A DNA stretch of 64,000 nucleotides, from NCBI GenBank assembly GCA_947683625.1, contig CANTUR010000239.1:7483001-7547000 (forward strand). Reading direction: 5' to 3'. Numbering within the stretch: the first letter of the stretch is position 1; the number at the start of each line of letters is the position of its first letter. Position numbers and translations under genes: made by a program. The stretch is from Mallotus nudiflorus. Lineage: Eukaryota; Streptophyta; Magnoliopsida; Malpighiales; Euphorbiaceae. The notes beneath the pieces were generated by a model. That model was not told where the DNA came from. It ran no database searches and was given only the letters and a program-made list of their open reading frames with translations. Below, one piece after another: positions 13,292 to 24,684 of this stretch.

Positions 13292-15890
13292 CAAAAGTTT
13301 TCTTATTTTTCATTTTTCCTTACCAAATAAATCCTTGATACTTATAATAAAACTATTCATGAGACCTTACTTAAAAGTTTAAATTTCTTTTAATTGAATA
13401 GTTATCTTTTTCTATCATACAGAATCTTTATGATTAAAAAATTTAGAATTTTTTTTTGGCAATTCTATCTAATTATAGTTGAATTTTTTGACACAAAGCA
13501 AAATAAATGTGTTTTTGGTTGAGGTGCTTTATAACCCTATATTTATTTTCTTATGCTTTACCTCACGAGCACCTATACTTTTTTTTAATGTGGAAAAGAT
13601 AAATTTTTCATTTGTTAAAAATTTAAAATATTAATTAATAAATAACATAAATAAATGTACAATAAAAATTATTAAAAATAAAATCTTAAATTGTAAAATT
13701 TTTCGTTGATAAAGAGCTATTTAGATTTATAACTCGGTAATGTATTCGACAATTCATATTCTCCATTTAATGACATTTATCAGTTATAAATCTACCATTT
13801 GATCTTTAAATGAGTCAAACAAAATTTTCACAGTGAAAAATAGAAAATTCATAAAAGATAATCATCAAAATTTTATAAAGAATATTAAGAATTTTGACAG
13901 AAAATTCAAAAATTTGAACAGAAAATAAATTAATTAAAAAATTTAGATTTATTAGATTTGTTTAAAAAAATATACAAAGTAGAAAATATGAAAATTAGAA
14001 GATAAGTCAAAATAAAAATATTTATTGAAAAAAAAAAAAGACTGCTAGCTATACTTTTTGTATTGTGTTATTGAGTGTCAGACTAAATTTCATTGTGATT
14101 TTTGAGCTAAATTTAGCACATTCCTTGAAATTTCATTTTAAGTTTAGCCCTAAATTTAAAGGTAAAATTACACGCTACACCAACTTTTAATTTAATTATT
14201 TTTAAATATATAATTTTTTTTTCAGTTACGCATTTCCATATTTCTATAATACAATTTTTTTTTATTTTTTCAATTTTGTCATTTTCTTCTTTTTCTCTTT
14301 GTTTTCTTCATCTCTTTGTTTTTTCTCTCTTTATTTTTTTAATCTATTCTCTCAAATCTAAAATTAGCCTCATTAACTATAAATTAATTAAAATCTTAGA
14401 ATATTTATCAAAATATCCCACTTTTAATTATTATAAACAAAAATGCTTCAAGTTTTCTAAATTTACAAATCTACTCACCTTCTTTTACACTCGTACTCTT
14501 CTCATTTTCAAAAATGCCCTCATCTTATTTTTATTAGGTTTCTTCATTGTTTTTTCTTCTTTTTTTATTTTTATCTTTTTTTATTTTTTTATTCCTTCTT
14601 TTATCTTTTATTCTTTTTTTTTAATTTTCTCTTTTTTTTCTTTTTTCTTATAATTTTTTATCCTTTTTTTTATTTTTTTCTCTTTTTCTTTTAAATTTTC
14701 TCCTTCCCTCCTTTGTTTATTTTTTTTATTTTTATTCCTCTTTTTTTTTTTAAAAATATTTTCCTTAATTTTCTCTTTTTTTGTTTATTAGTGAAGCATT
14801 AGCCAATATATTTTTTGGAATTTTATTTCATAAATTTCTCAAGTGGGTTATAAAAATACAAAGAATGTGATGGTCAAAATATAAGCAACTCACATACAAC
14901 AAATTTTCTATACATAATTGATTATTCAAGTTTTCTATACAATCATTATAATTGAACCAACATTGGATTATAATAATAATATTTATAATCTTGGTTTAAG
15001 AAGAGATCTTGATTTGCATGCATTCAATGATTGTAGAAAATGACGAATCTCAATAAAAATGTTTACCTTTTGATTCTTTGATTCTTGTTGAATTTCTTCT
15101 TGAATTTGAATGACGAATCGAATCTTGTTTTTTATTTTTTATTTTTGAAATCATGGTAATGTTTGTTTTTGTTGTTCTATTTTGAATGAAAGGTTGATAA
15201 TGGTAGTTGATGTAATGGAGGTAGAGTTGAGCTTGGTTTTACAACAAAATAATAAAGATTCATTTTTGAATTTTTGTAGAATGATATATGTGTTTTTTGG
15301 AGAAGAGAATGAATTTGATTTGGTTTTTTGGAGAAGAAATCAGTTTGGATCTGATGTAAAGTGATTGTAGGTGAGGGAAGTGTTTTTGAGCTAAGAGAGA
15401 GGTGTTACAGAGCTGAAGAAGTGTGTTTATCAAGTGAGGAAGAAATGGGGTAGAGGCATAATTAAAGTTTAGAAAAGGGGCACGCACTTAAATTTATAAA
15501 ACTTAAGATATTTTTATTATTTTGCTTTCATTTTGTGGTATTTATGAAAAAACCCCTAAAATCTTTTGCATGTTTGAGCAAGCCCATAAACTTTCTAGTT
15601 AAATTTTCCTTATATCATATAAATCTTTGCTTTTTTCATCTTTTTTTTTTGTTGTGTATTGAAAACCACATCTTACAATTGAATTGTAATAGGTAGTGTT
15701 AATTTTCATTATTTTTTGGTTGTTAGTACTTGTACTAGTCTTGAATTCTCTTCTTCTTTTTCTTGTTCTAATTTTATTTCTATTGTATTCTTTCTTGCTT
15801 CTTCTTTTTCTTATTCTATTTTGATTGGGTTTTATTTTAATTATGTTTTCATTGGATTGACTTGAAGAACACTAAACATTTGTTTGTTAT
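13292..15890. other. AT-rich intergenic DNA with a pyrimidine-rich tract
   Basis: 14210-14790 is an extreme T/C tract whose 125-codon open frame is nearly all Phe/Ser/Ile/Leu, a composition artefact. The rest shows no domain, splice-supported exon or mobile-element ends that I can defend. Confidence 0.6.
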
Positions 15891-15938
15891 TGTAATATCC
15901 TATATATACACCCGCCCATACCTATATCTATATATATA

Positions 15939-16008
<70 letters not shown>

Positions 16009-18689
16009 CATACACTCATCAACACATCAAAATACCCACACCAACTCCCTCAATTTCAGTCCGTTTTTCCCCCATCCTCACCTAGCTTTCTCTGCTGCTG
16101 CAGAATTCTTTTTCTTCTCCTTCTTCTTCTTCTTCTCTTCCTCGCGCAGCAGCTGTTCCTCTTTTCCTCGCGCAGCAGTTTCTTCTTCTCTTCGCGCAGC
16201 AGCAGCCCTGCATCTTGTCTGTGCAGCTTCGTTGCTCGGTGATGCCATCTCCTGGAAGTGTCCACCAGCCCTTCGCCTCCATGTGAGCAGCCTCATCCTC
16301 CCATCTTCACCGACAGCAGCAAGCTCTTCCCCTGCTCTGTTTCCGCTGCTTGAAGGTGAGAGATGCTCACCTGTTTTCTTTCTTTTCTCCCTTCAATTTT
16401 CTGCTTGATCTTGACAATTCTAGGATGATTAGTGTTGGTTAGCATGTATTTGAGTTGATTTAAATTTTCTTGGATTTGTGGTAGTTAAATTGAATTTACA
16501 GAAATTTAGTTTATGTTCATTTGGTTATTTAGATGGTTATTTAGCTATAATTAGCAATTAGGGAGATTATTTTGGGTTATTTTGAGCAAATTAATTTATT
16601 GAGATTTTAGGTAATTATTCTGATTTTTTTTAGTGAATTCTGGAATTTTAAAACTATTTTAGGAATTTTCGGGAATTAACCATATAAAATAGAAAATAAT
16701 AATGTTAATTGACATTTTGGTGATATTAAGTGTTGAAATTAAGTTTAGGGTATAGAAGATAATTTTAAGAAGATTATATTAATTTTTAGGAATTTTTATA
16801 CTTTATGTCAAAATATAATAATTAGACTAATTTTGAAACTTTGGGTTAAATAGGTAATGAAATTTGATAAGTGAGGTTATGAGTGAATAATATGAATTTT
16901 GGAACTCAAATCATAATTTTTGAGATTTTTATACTATTTTTATAACTATATTTGAGTTTATGCCAAATTTGATTTTTAGGGTAAATAATATTTTTGGGAG
17001 GAATTTGTTGGTTAATTAAATGTTTTAATTACATTAAGAAAATGTATTTTGAGAAAATGAATTTTTGACATGATTAAATAGTTTTTAGGAATTATTTTTT
17101 TTGTAGTAAAAGCTCATTATGTAAATTATGTATTTTAGGGGGGGTAAAAATGTAATTTTACACTAAATATGATAAATATATATATTTTAATTAGTTTTAT
17201 TAATAATTAAAGGGTTTAGATAATTTTTAGAAATTAATTGACATGATTTCCTAAGTAATGTAAATTTTGAATAATGGAGATTTTGTATAATTTTTATCTA
17301 TTCTAATATGTATGAATGTGATATGTATTTAAGAAACACATATTATTAAATTGTGATATTTTATTTGAGTTGTGATCTCGGTCGGGGCAAATTGTATTTT
17401 GGGAGCCCGACTCGAGTGTGGATGGTTTTGGAAATTAGAAGTGCATTTTCTATGCAGGTCTGGCTCTACCTTTGGTAGAGGGATGTCCGTTTTACAGAGA
17501 AGACTCTGCCGAAATTTCGGTAGATTTTTTCGTAAAACGTGATATCCGTAGAAAAATGTCTACCGTTAATTAGGTTAAAAACCTGTCTGTCGAGTCAGTT
17601 TGGAATTTCATTGCTTTGTTGATTTTTGGTTTCGGTGTTCATAGTCATATTTTAAAGGTCGATTATTATTTTCCTTTAGATCATTTCGGAGCAGAAGCCG
17701 TGAGGCCGAGGCAGACGCGTGGTCGTCAGCCTTCACATTCATCCTGTAAGTCAGTAGAACGATCTGTGCGTGTGTTTATGTAAAAATGCATGCGCTCGTA
17801 TTTTATTACATTGATTACATGATTTATTTAATTTAATGCTATTATCTAAGATTTAAACGCATTTTATTTATTTACAAATCGATTTTGAGAAATTTTGGTA
17901 GAACGGGCTACCTGGTGGGCTTCACCAGGACTATGTGCACATGGTAGAGATTGAGAGATGGATCCGAAAATTTTATGATTGATGAATGTTAAACTGGGAC
18001 GGCTGCCTCGGTAGAAGCCTTAGCTCTCGGGGACCGCCAGTGATTGGAAAGTCAATAATGGACTGGGATGGGTGCCTCGGTTGATGCCTTAGCTCTCGGG
18101 GACCGCCAGATCCATATATTTGGATTAAGTGAATGACTACGGCTTGGTGCCTCGGTTGATGCCTTTGCTCTCGGGGACCGGTAGTCTAGTTGGGATAAGT
18201 GGGCCCAGTTGGCCATTTAGACTTGGGTTTAGGGTTCTACCGAGATTTTTCAAAAGCTATAATTATATATATATTATAAATTATTTTCACTATAAAAATA
18301 TATAGTTTTTTTTTAAAAAAAAAAAAGGTTTTCAAACCGTACAGCTCTTTTATTGACTTACTCAGTGAGGTCTGATTCCCCTCAATTTATTTTTTTTCAG
18401 GAGCTTGGGAGTTTGACCTCAGACTACCTCTACGCCGGATTTCTTCTTCACCGGCAATTTTATGTAGGTCATTGTAAGCTGTACTGTATATTAATCTAGG
18501 ATGCTGCAGTAGTATATGTATTGAGGATCTGTATGGTTTAAACTAAATTATGTAGTTTATTTGTACGAAATACATTTATGTATATGACATAGAACTCAAT
18601 TTATAATATGAGATGTTGAATCGTATTTTTATTAAACTGTTAAATTTGTGTAATTTGAGAAAAATCAGTTTGATAATATGTTCTGTTGG

Positions 18690-18693
<4 letters not shown>
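15891..18693 (+). mobile_element. Tekay-family LTR, 3' end missing
   Basis: Starts TGTAATATCCTATATATACACCC, identical to the LTR start of the full element (read from its minus strand), and matches it closely for 2.8 kb. The match stops after CTGTTGGTAATT at about 18694, roughly 115 bp short of the expected ..GGGTCGTGACA end. From the 5' end it holds a TATA-like start, (AT)n at about 15947-16003, a GC-rich leader (16060-16350), a GGTGAGAGATGCTCACC inverted repeat at about 16353, an AT-rich stretch, the stem module (17464-17541), a 66-bp exon-like segment (17680-17745) and three CTCGGGGACC repeats (about 17996-18183). Confidence 0.9.
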
Positions 18694-18726
<33 letters not shown>

Positions 18727-18884
18727 ATATACAACATATACATACATAAGTACACAAATTACTATACACATTTAAATCAATATCTAACCCTAAATATAAT
18801 GTTAACATAAATATAATATAATATAATGCAAAAGTAACTATTACTAATACTATTTGAGAAAAATATATCCCTTTTTTATTCAAA

Positions 18885-18943
<59 letters not shown>

Positions 18944-18948
18944 TTACA
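18694..18948 (-). mobile_element. 5'-end fragment of a second Tekay-family LTR, inverted
   Basis: Resembles the right end of the LTR at 865-3779: a microsatellite-rich stretch, AAAAGTAACTATTA.., TATCCC..TTTTTATT and a terminal GGGTATTACA. It is therefore the 5' end of an LTR read on the minus strand. It joins the plus-strand LTR within an (AT)n run. The outer flanks (GTTAT at 15886-15890, TACCC at 18949-18953) do not match, so the pair is a rearrangement product rather than one insertion. Confidence 0.75.
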
Positions 18949-19832
18949 TACCCACTCCTACCCTATCACCTTTATTTCTTTGACTTCGCACCCTCTCGCC
19001 TTTAGTCTTATTCCTCTTCACCATTAGTTTCCAAAATTTCTTCCCCTTTTTTTTTTCTTTTTTCCATTACGTTGTTCGCATGTCATAGATTGAGTTGGAG
19101 TTGAAGAAACCTAAAATGGAGTCCATGAAAGTTCAATTAAATGGCAAGTCTTTCATTTTCCCACTTTTAGTAGCAATTAAAATGTACTTTAGTGTAAACT
19201 AAAGATAACATGAATTGTTGTAACCCTTTATCCATGTATATTTTTCCTATTGGTCACAAATATCATGATCCAAAATCCCCCATGCTCAAACATCCACCAA
19301 CATCAATTTGAATCACTCTTCAATGATGACAATCTGATATGCTTACCTATGGCCTCTAGTAGTGTAGCCAACCTCCAATAACAATGACAACTCTGGCTGG
19401 ATGAGGTCGACCATGATTTAAGCTCCATTCTTACCTCAATAGACACGTTCAACTCTCTCTGCTGTCCTTTCAACATTCTTTACCTCCAGGCTTCATCATT
19501 CTCTTAAACCAAAAAAGTTAGATAAAAGGGTTGCAGCCCTTTAATTTCCTATCTCTTAAAACCGGCTTCAATTAAAATCATTTTTATAATATCTTGCTCT
19601 CTCCTCACTCAATCTCCTATTTTCTTCTTATATAACTCTGATCATACTTTGTTATTATTGATTTTTTGAATTCTGTTGGTTATAATTCATTTGAGCAGAG
19701 GTAAAAGAGGAAATTAGTTTATTATATCATTGTTCCTTCAATTGTTAAAATTCCACTACTTATGATTTGTCTGAGTAGAGGTAAAATAAGAAAATTTGGG
19801 GGATTTTTTTATTGTTAGGATTAGATTTATGA
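18949..19832. other. Intergenic spacer, no gene recognised
   Basis: Slightly less AT-rich than its surroundings but with no long open frame or known motif. It separates the chimeric LTR from element A. Confidence 0.6.
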
Positions 19833-21892
19833 TGTTATAACCCGTATTTTATTTAATTATTAAATCAAATTTAGGATTTAAAGTATGAGTTATTATTTTA
19901 TGCAATTATTATTATTATTTATGAAATTTAATAAATTTTAATAATTTATTAAGGAGGAGATATATATAAATATATGTATGTTGTATTAAATTTTGTTATA
20001 TTATATACATATATACATGTACATTATATATATTGGATGTACTTTATTTTAAAAAAAACGTGGCCTTTATTATTATTATTTTTTCTTCTTCTTCTTTTTT
20101 TCCTCTCTTTCCTTTCCCACATGACACCACCACCACCCTTATTGCTAGCACCACCCAGCTACCACCGGACAGCCCCACATCGCCACTCAGCTCCCCCTCC
20201 CTCCTCTTTCCTCCTCCTTTCTCTTTCTTTCTCAATTATCTTCTTCACTGAATAGAGAATGAGCTCGTTGGTGTCGACGCCGACGTCGACTCCGGCCATC
20301 CCTGGACATGCCGCTAGTGTCATTTGAATCCTCTCATCCTAGGTTTTATTTCCCCCAAGTCAATTTGATCGAATAACACTTGGAACAACTTCAATTTCGG
20401 GTAACTTAATTTTAAGGTTTTATGTTTAATTTATTGAAATTGAGTTTGAATTCAGTTAATTTGGACTGAGTTGTAGTTATATGAAATGAAATTGAGATTA
20501 AGATCTTGCTAAATATGATTTTTATTTATTTTTCTAAATTTTTAGAATTTTTCGGGTGTTTGGTACTGTTCATGTTACTATTCTGAGCTTGGAAAATTTT
20601 TATATTTTTAATAAATTTTATTAATTATATAGAGTAAACTTTGTGAAGGAAGTTTTGTGAAATTATTGATAGAATTTAAGTTATGAATTTTTAAAGTTAT
20701 ATTTAAATATGTATTTTTGGAAAAATTATTAGAAATTAGTAAATTATTTAATTTTAATTAAATTATTGTTATTTATTCTATTTTAGATTATTTTTAAATA
20801 ATAAAAGTATAAAAAATATTTGTTTATATAATTAATTTTCAATTATTACTTAATTATTAGTAATTTTGGAGAAAATAAATGAATAATAAATTTTTTTATA
20901 TTTTTATTATTTAAATAAATTAAATTTTGGTAGTAAAATAATTTTTTTATGATATATCAGGATTTGAAAAAAAATTATATTGTTTTTATATGTGTTATTG
21001 TGTTGGTTCTCAATTGGGCATATTGCATAGTTCATGGCCCAACCCGAGATGTGAAGTTGTGGGTAGTATTGAGGTGCAATTTTGTGCATGAATGACTCTA
21101 TTTTAGTAGAGAGATGTTCATTTTATAGAGGAGACTCTACCAATTTTTTGGTAAATTTCTTGTAAAATGTGACATCGGGTTTATGTTTAATTTTTTAAAG
21201 TCGTGTCTTAGATCGAGTTTTTCTTTAGAAATCTAGAAAGGGAAATATTTTTTGATTCAAGAAAGTCTGTTCATTAGTGAGGTATAATAATTATGGTTAC
21301 ATAATTCTTAGGATTTTGCTTCGATCCTCCACTTATTTTTCACTTATTGTATTGATATGAGAATTGCTTTTGAGTGTCTAAATGAAAATATGTGTATAAA
21401 TTAAATAAATATAAATATAAATATATAAATATTTTATTGGTGCTTGGTTGCTTGTATGCTTAGGTTGCATGCATATATATAATAATAATTCACTCAGTGA
21501 GTTCTGATCCCCTCAATTATTATTTTTTTCATGATTCCTTTCTACAGACTTTCCCTAGTTATCTTTTTCGCTGGACCCCTTCTTCATGGTTGATTTATGT
21601 AAATTTTAAACTATCACTTCCTTTTTATTTATTAAATATTGCAGTAGTAGTACGTACTTATTGTAGTATGTTATGTTGAGTTAATAGTGGCTATGCACTC
21701 GAATATTTGTAAATATAATTTATTATGATATGATATGGAAATATTTCTTATTCTTTAAAAAGTTTTAATTCTTTGGTATATTTATGATTATGTTTGGTGT
21801 GAACTGGTATTTTCGGTTTGCTACAAGTTTCAGATTCGTGTGAATTCCTGTTCCCCAGCGCTAGTCATGAATCATGGGTTTGGGTTATGACA
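19833..21892 (+). mobile_element. 5' LTR of Tekay-like element A
   Basis: Starts TGTTATAACCCG and ends GGGTTATGACA, directly followed by AAGT and a decayed primer-binding site. This is the same order and 4-nt spacing as in element B. Length is about 2.06 kb. It has its own GC-rich leader (about 20110-20300) and a diverged version of the stem module (21095-21171). Its matching 3' LTR lies beyond the right edge of the window. Confidence 0.85.
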
Positions 21893-21896
21893 AAGT

Positions 21897-21908
21897 TAGT
21901 ATTAGAGC
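21897..21908 (+). other. Primer-binding site of element A (initiator tRNA-Met), decayed
   Basis: TAGTATTAGAGC against the intact TGGTATCAGAGC seen in element B; both differences are transitions. It lies 4 nt after the LTR end. Confidence 0.8.
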
Positions 21909-22081
21909 CTAGATTTAGTATTGTGTGACCTAAGTTGGTAGAGTTTGAGTTTTCTTTGAAACTACTACAACAATTAGGTTCGATTATGTCCTTGAATAAT
22001 CTTTTTTACTTTTAGATTTCCATGTAACTGTTAAGATATTTGTTATTATCTGAATTGTATGTTTTTTTTATTCTTTTTAGA

Positions 22082-23430
22082 ATGAGGAGAGTGCAAGTCA
22101 CTCTACTGGTCGATGGGGCCAAAGATGGAGAGTCTTACTAGGATGAGATTCTACCCTTTGTGCCACTAGCTAGGCATAGGAATAGAGGTAGAGGTAGACC
22201 TAGAGGAGCGACATGTCATCATAGACAGAGAGAATTGCAAGATGAGGAACTTGTGGACTAGGATTTTGAGGAAGCTACCTATGCACCAGGAGTTTAGTAA
22301 GGTGCAACAGCTATACCCCAGACTATATCGCCTATGCAACCTCTATTTCAATAGGAGTTCAGGGTATGTCAGACCTAAAGGCAGCATTATTTTTATGCCA
22401 GAGTTAGAAGGAATTTTTTATGGGACTTCAGAACCACTAGATTTTCTCCATACGATTGAGTCATTGGCTCGGACTGCCCACATCGAGTATCAGAGGATAA
22501 TCATTATCGAGTTATCAGTTAAGGGGCTAGCGTTGGATTGGTTTGTTAAAGTGATTTAGCCCCATATGACTACACTCACTTGGGCTTAGTTTAAAGAGCA
22601 ATTTATGAGATGATTCTACCCATATCCGATGAGAATGAGTTATAGACTCTGGTTGACCAATATTTTTAGAGGTGGTAGGTCAGTAAAGGAGTATACTAAA
22701 GAGTTTTTCAAATTGTCCAGATATGTCGAGGATATGATGAGGGACCAATACTTCACCATCACCATTTATGTAACCAGTTTGGGTTTTGCATTTACTGGGA
22801 TGCTTACTGCAGGCTTAACTATTGAGTTAGTGATTAAGTTAGCCAAGGAGATTGAGCTCAAGCTCATTGGGCAAGGAGTTATGTCTGATTACTATTAGAT
22901 TAAAGGTACTAGAGCATAAGGATATCAGGGTACTCCATATAAGACATTTAGATAGGCTCTAGTAGTAAGCTCAGAGGATCTGATCAACAGGGGAAAAAAC
23001 TTCACAGGATTCATAAGAGTAGCATACATGGCTATAATGGAGACTATAGACCTATCAAATTTGGTTTAGGTGCTACCAACAATAGTAGTGGTAAGAGCTC
23101 AGGATATGGTAGCACAGGATTACGGCCAGTGCTTATTAGACATGTGGGAGAGTCCATCAAGGACCGTGTTATATGGCTTTGGGAGTGTGTTTTAGATGTA
23201 GTTAGACATGGAATTTTGCTAGATCATGCCCTTATTCTAGTTTTCAGTAGTAATTCCCTTATTCATCTTCAGCTAGTGTAGTTCCAGGTCAGTTTTAGTT
23301 GCTGCCATTTTAGTACCTCAGCACCTCTCAGTTTGTAGCCCAGAAGGGGGTGAGATAGAGGAGGAAGAGGCAATGCTAGAGGATTTAGATAGGCTTCTAT
23401 TAGTCAGTAAGGAGGAAGAAGACAAGCCAA
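22082..23430 (+). pseudogene. gag relic of Tekay-like element A
   Basis: Starts ATGAGGAGAGTG (MRRV), the same N-terminus as the gag of element B (MRRVRTD). The capsid-like region is seen as LDFLHTIESLARTAHIEYQR (22440-22495), IIIELSVKGLALDWF and GGRSVKEYTKEFFKLSRY (22670-22725). The zinc knuckle survives as CFRC..FARSC near 23187-23230 with an internal stop. Stops are mostly TAG or TAA at positions where B has Gln or Trp codons. Gag would assemble the particle. Frameshifts and stops rule out function. Confidence 0.88.
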
Positions 23431-24278
23431 AGTTACCCTCATGCAACAGGATGCTCAGGTATCCAATGTAGTGGTAGTAGGTACACTCTCAGTATGTTAT
23501 CTTGATGCTAGAGTTTTGATTGATTCAGGTGCTGTCCATTCCTTTCTGTCTCTTATTTTTGCTTCAAAATCAAGTTGGCAAGTTGTAAGGATGACAATTC
23601 CTTTATCAATTACTACATCTCTAAGTGATTCGTTGGACACCGATGTTATTCTTCTTGGGTGTCCTGTATTGGTAAAAGGTAAAGAGTTACTAGTAGACTT
23701 GATTTTGTTAGATGTGACAGACTTTGATGTGATCTTGGGAATGGATTAGTTGTCTCAGCATTATGCCATTTTGGATTATCGTAGCAAATAGGTGATTTTC
23801 ATAATTTTAGGTGAAGAGGAATTCAAGTTTGTGGGTGATAAGAGTTTTGCACCTCAGATTCTTATCTCCATTCTTACAATAAGAAAGATGTTGAGAAAAG
23901 GATGTTAAGGATACTTAGAATTGGTTAAGGATAAAACAGCAGAACATACATCCATCTTAAATGTTCCTGTAGTATGTGAATTTCCTAATGTCTTTCTTGA
24001 TGAATTGCCAAGTTTACCACCTCAGAGGGAGATAGAATTTTGAATTAATGTGGTTCTAGGCATAGCTTCTATCTCTATGCCACCTTATAGGATGGCTCTT
24101 GCTGAGTTAAAAGAGTTAAAGGAGTAGTTGTAAGAGTTTTTGGATAAAGGTTTCATAAGACCTAACACTTCTTCTTAGGGTGCACTAGTTTTATTTGTGA
24201 AGAAGAAGGATGACACACTTAGACTGTGCATTGATTATAGAGAATTGAATAAGGTGACTATAAAGAACAAGTATCCCC
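23431..24278 (+). pseudogene. Protease and N-terminal RT relic of element A
   Basis: The protease segment is open from 23441 to 23749, with the active-site motif VLIDSGAVHSFLS (about 23515) and the LLDVTDFDVILGMD end. The next codon is TAG where B has Trp (VDWL). RT follows with VVCEFPNVF, LPPQREIEF, DKGFIRPNTSS, LFVKKKDDTLRLCIDYRELN and IKNKY. Several TAG/TAA stops (24125-24180) lie at Gln or Trp positions. At 24278 the frame is cut by the Reina-like element and resumes at 30220. Confidence 0.9.
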
Positions 24279-24632
24279 TATTATAGCCCAAGATATAAAT
24301 GGAGCTAGAAATGCTAATGATGGGCTTGGTTATTAGCAGAAGAATGATTGTAGTAGAAGAATGGTGTTAACTAGTGATAGAAGAAAGTTATTACTTGTCA
24401 TTTTGTATTAATGAGTCAATTATTATGTCATTTGTCATTTATCCTTTTTCTTATTTCTATTGTTCTAGTTGGATTAAGCAGTGGAGAATTCTAAAAGGAT
24501 TCTGTTATAGCTTGAGTCTATAAATATTACTATCATTGTATTAGAGATATTTTTGGAATTCATACAAATATCTGATATTCTCTCCATTCTCTCCCTTCTC
24601 TATTCTTGACCCTTTTATTATTGTTATATAAA
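24279..24632 (+). repeat. 5' LTR of the Reina-like element
   Basis: Begins TATTATAGCCCAA (TG mutated to TA) and pairs with 29873-30219. Contains a TATA-like CTATAAATATTA near 24521. The PBS follows after a 3-nt gap. Confidence 0.85.
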
Positions 24633-24635
24633 TAA

Positions 24636-24646
24636 TGGTATCAGAG
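24636..24646 (+). other. Primer-binding site (initiator tRNA-Met)
   Basis: TGGTATCAGAG, complementary to the 3' end of initiator tRNA-Met, just after the 5' LTR. Confidence 0.85.
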
Positions 24647-24684
24647 TTATCTGATCTTAAAGAACTATAGTTGACCTTATAAAG

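Noticed and set aside
14276..14653. 125-codon hydrophobic frame resembling a membrane protein
   Set aside because: Composed almost wholly of Phe, Ser, Ile and Leu from a T/C-rich tract; a composition artefact.
15862..16242. 126-codon frame with a long YIYIYI stretch
   Set aside because: Translation of the (AT)n microsatellite and a pyrimidine-rich leader; starts outside the LTR and crosses its boundary.
20033..20255. Short proline/serine-rich frames near 20033-20255
   Set aside because: They lie in the GC-rich leader block of the element A LTR and all frames are low-complexity.
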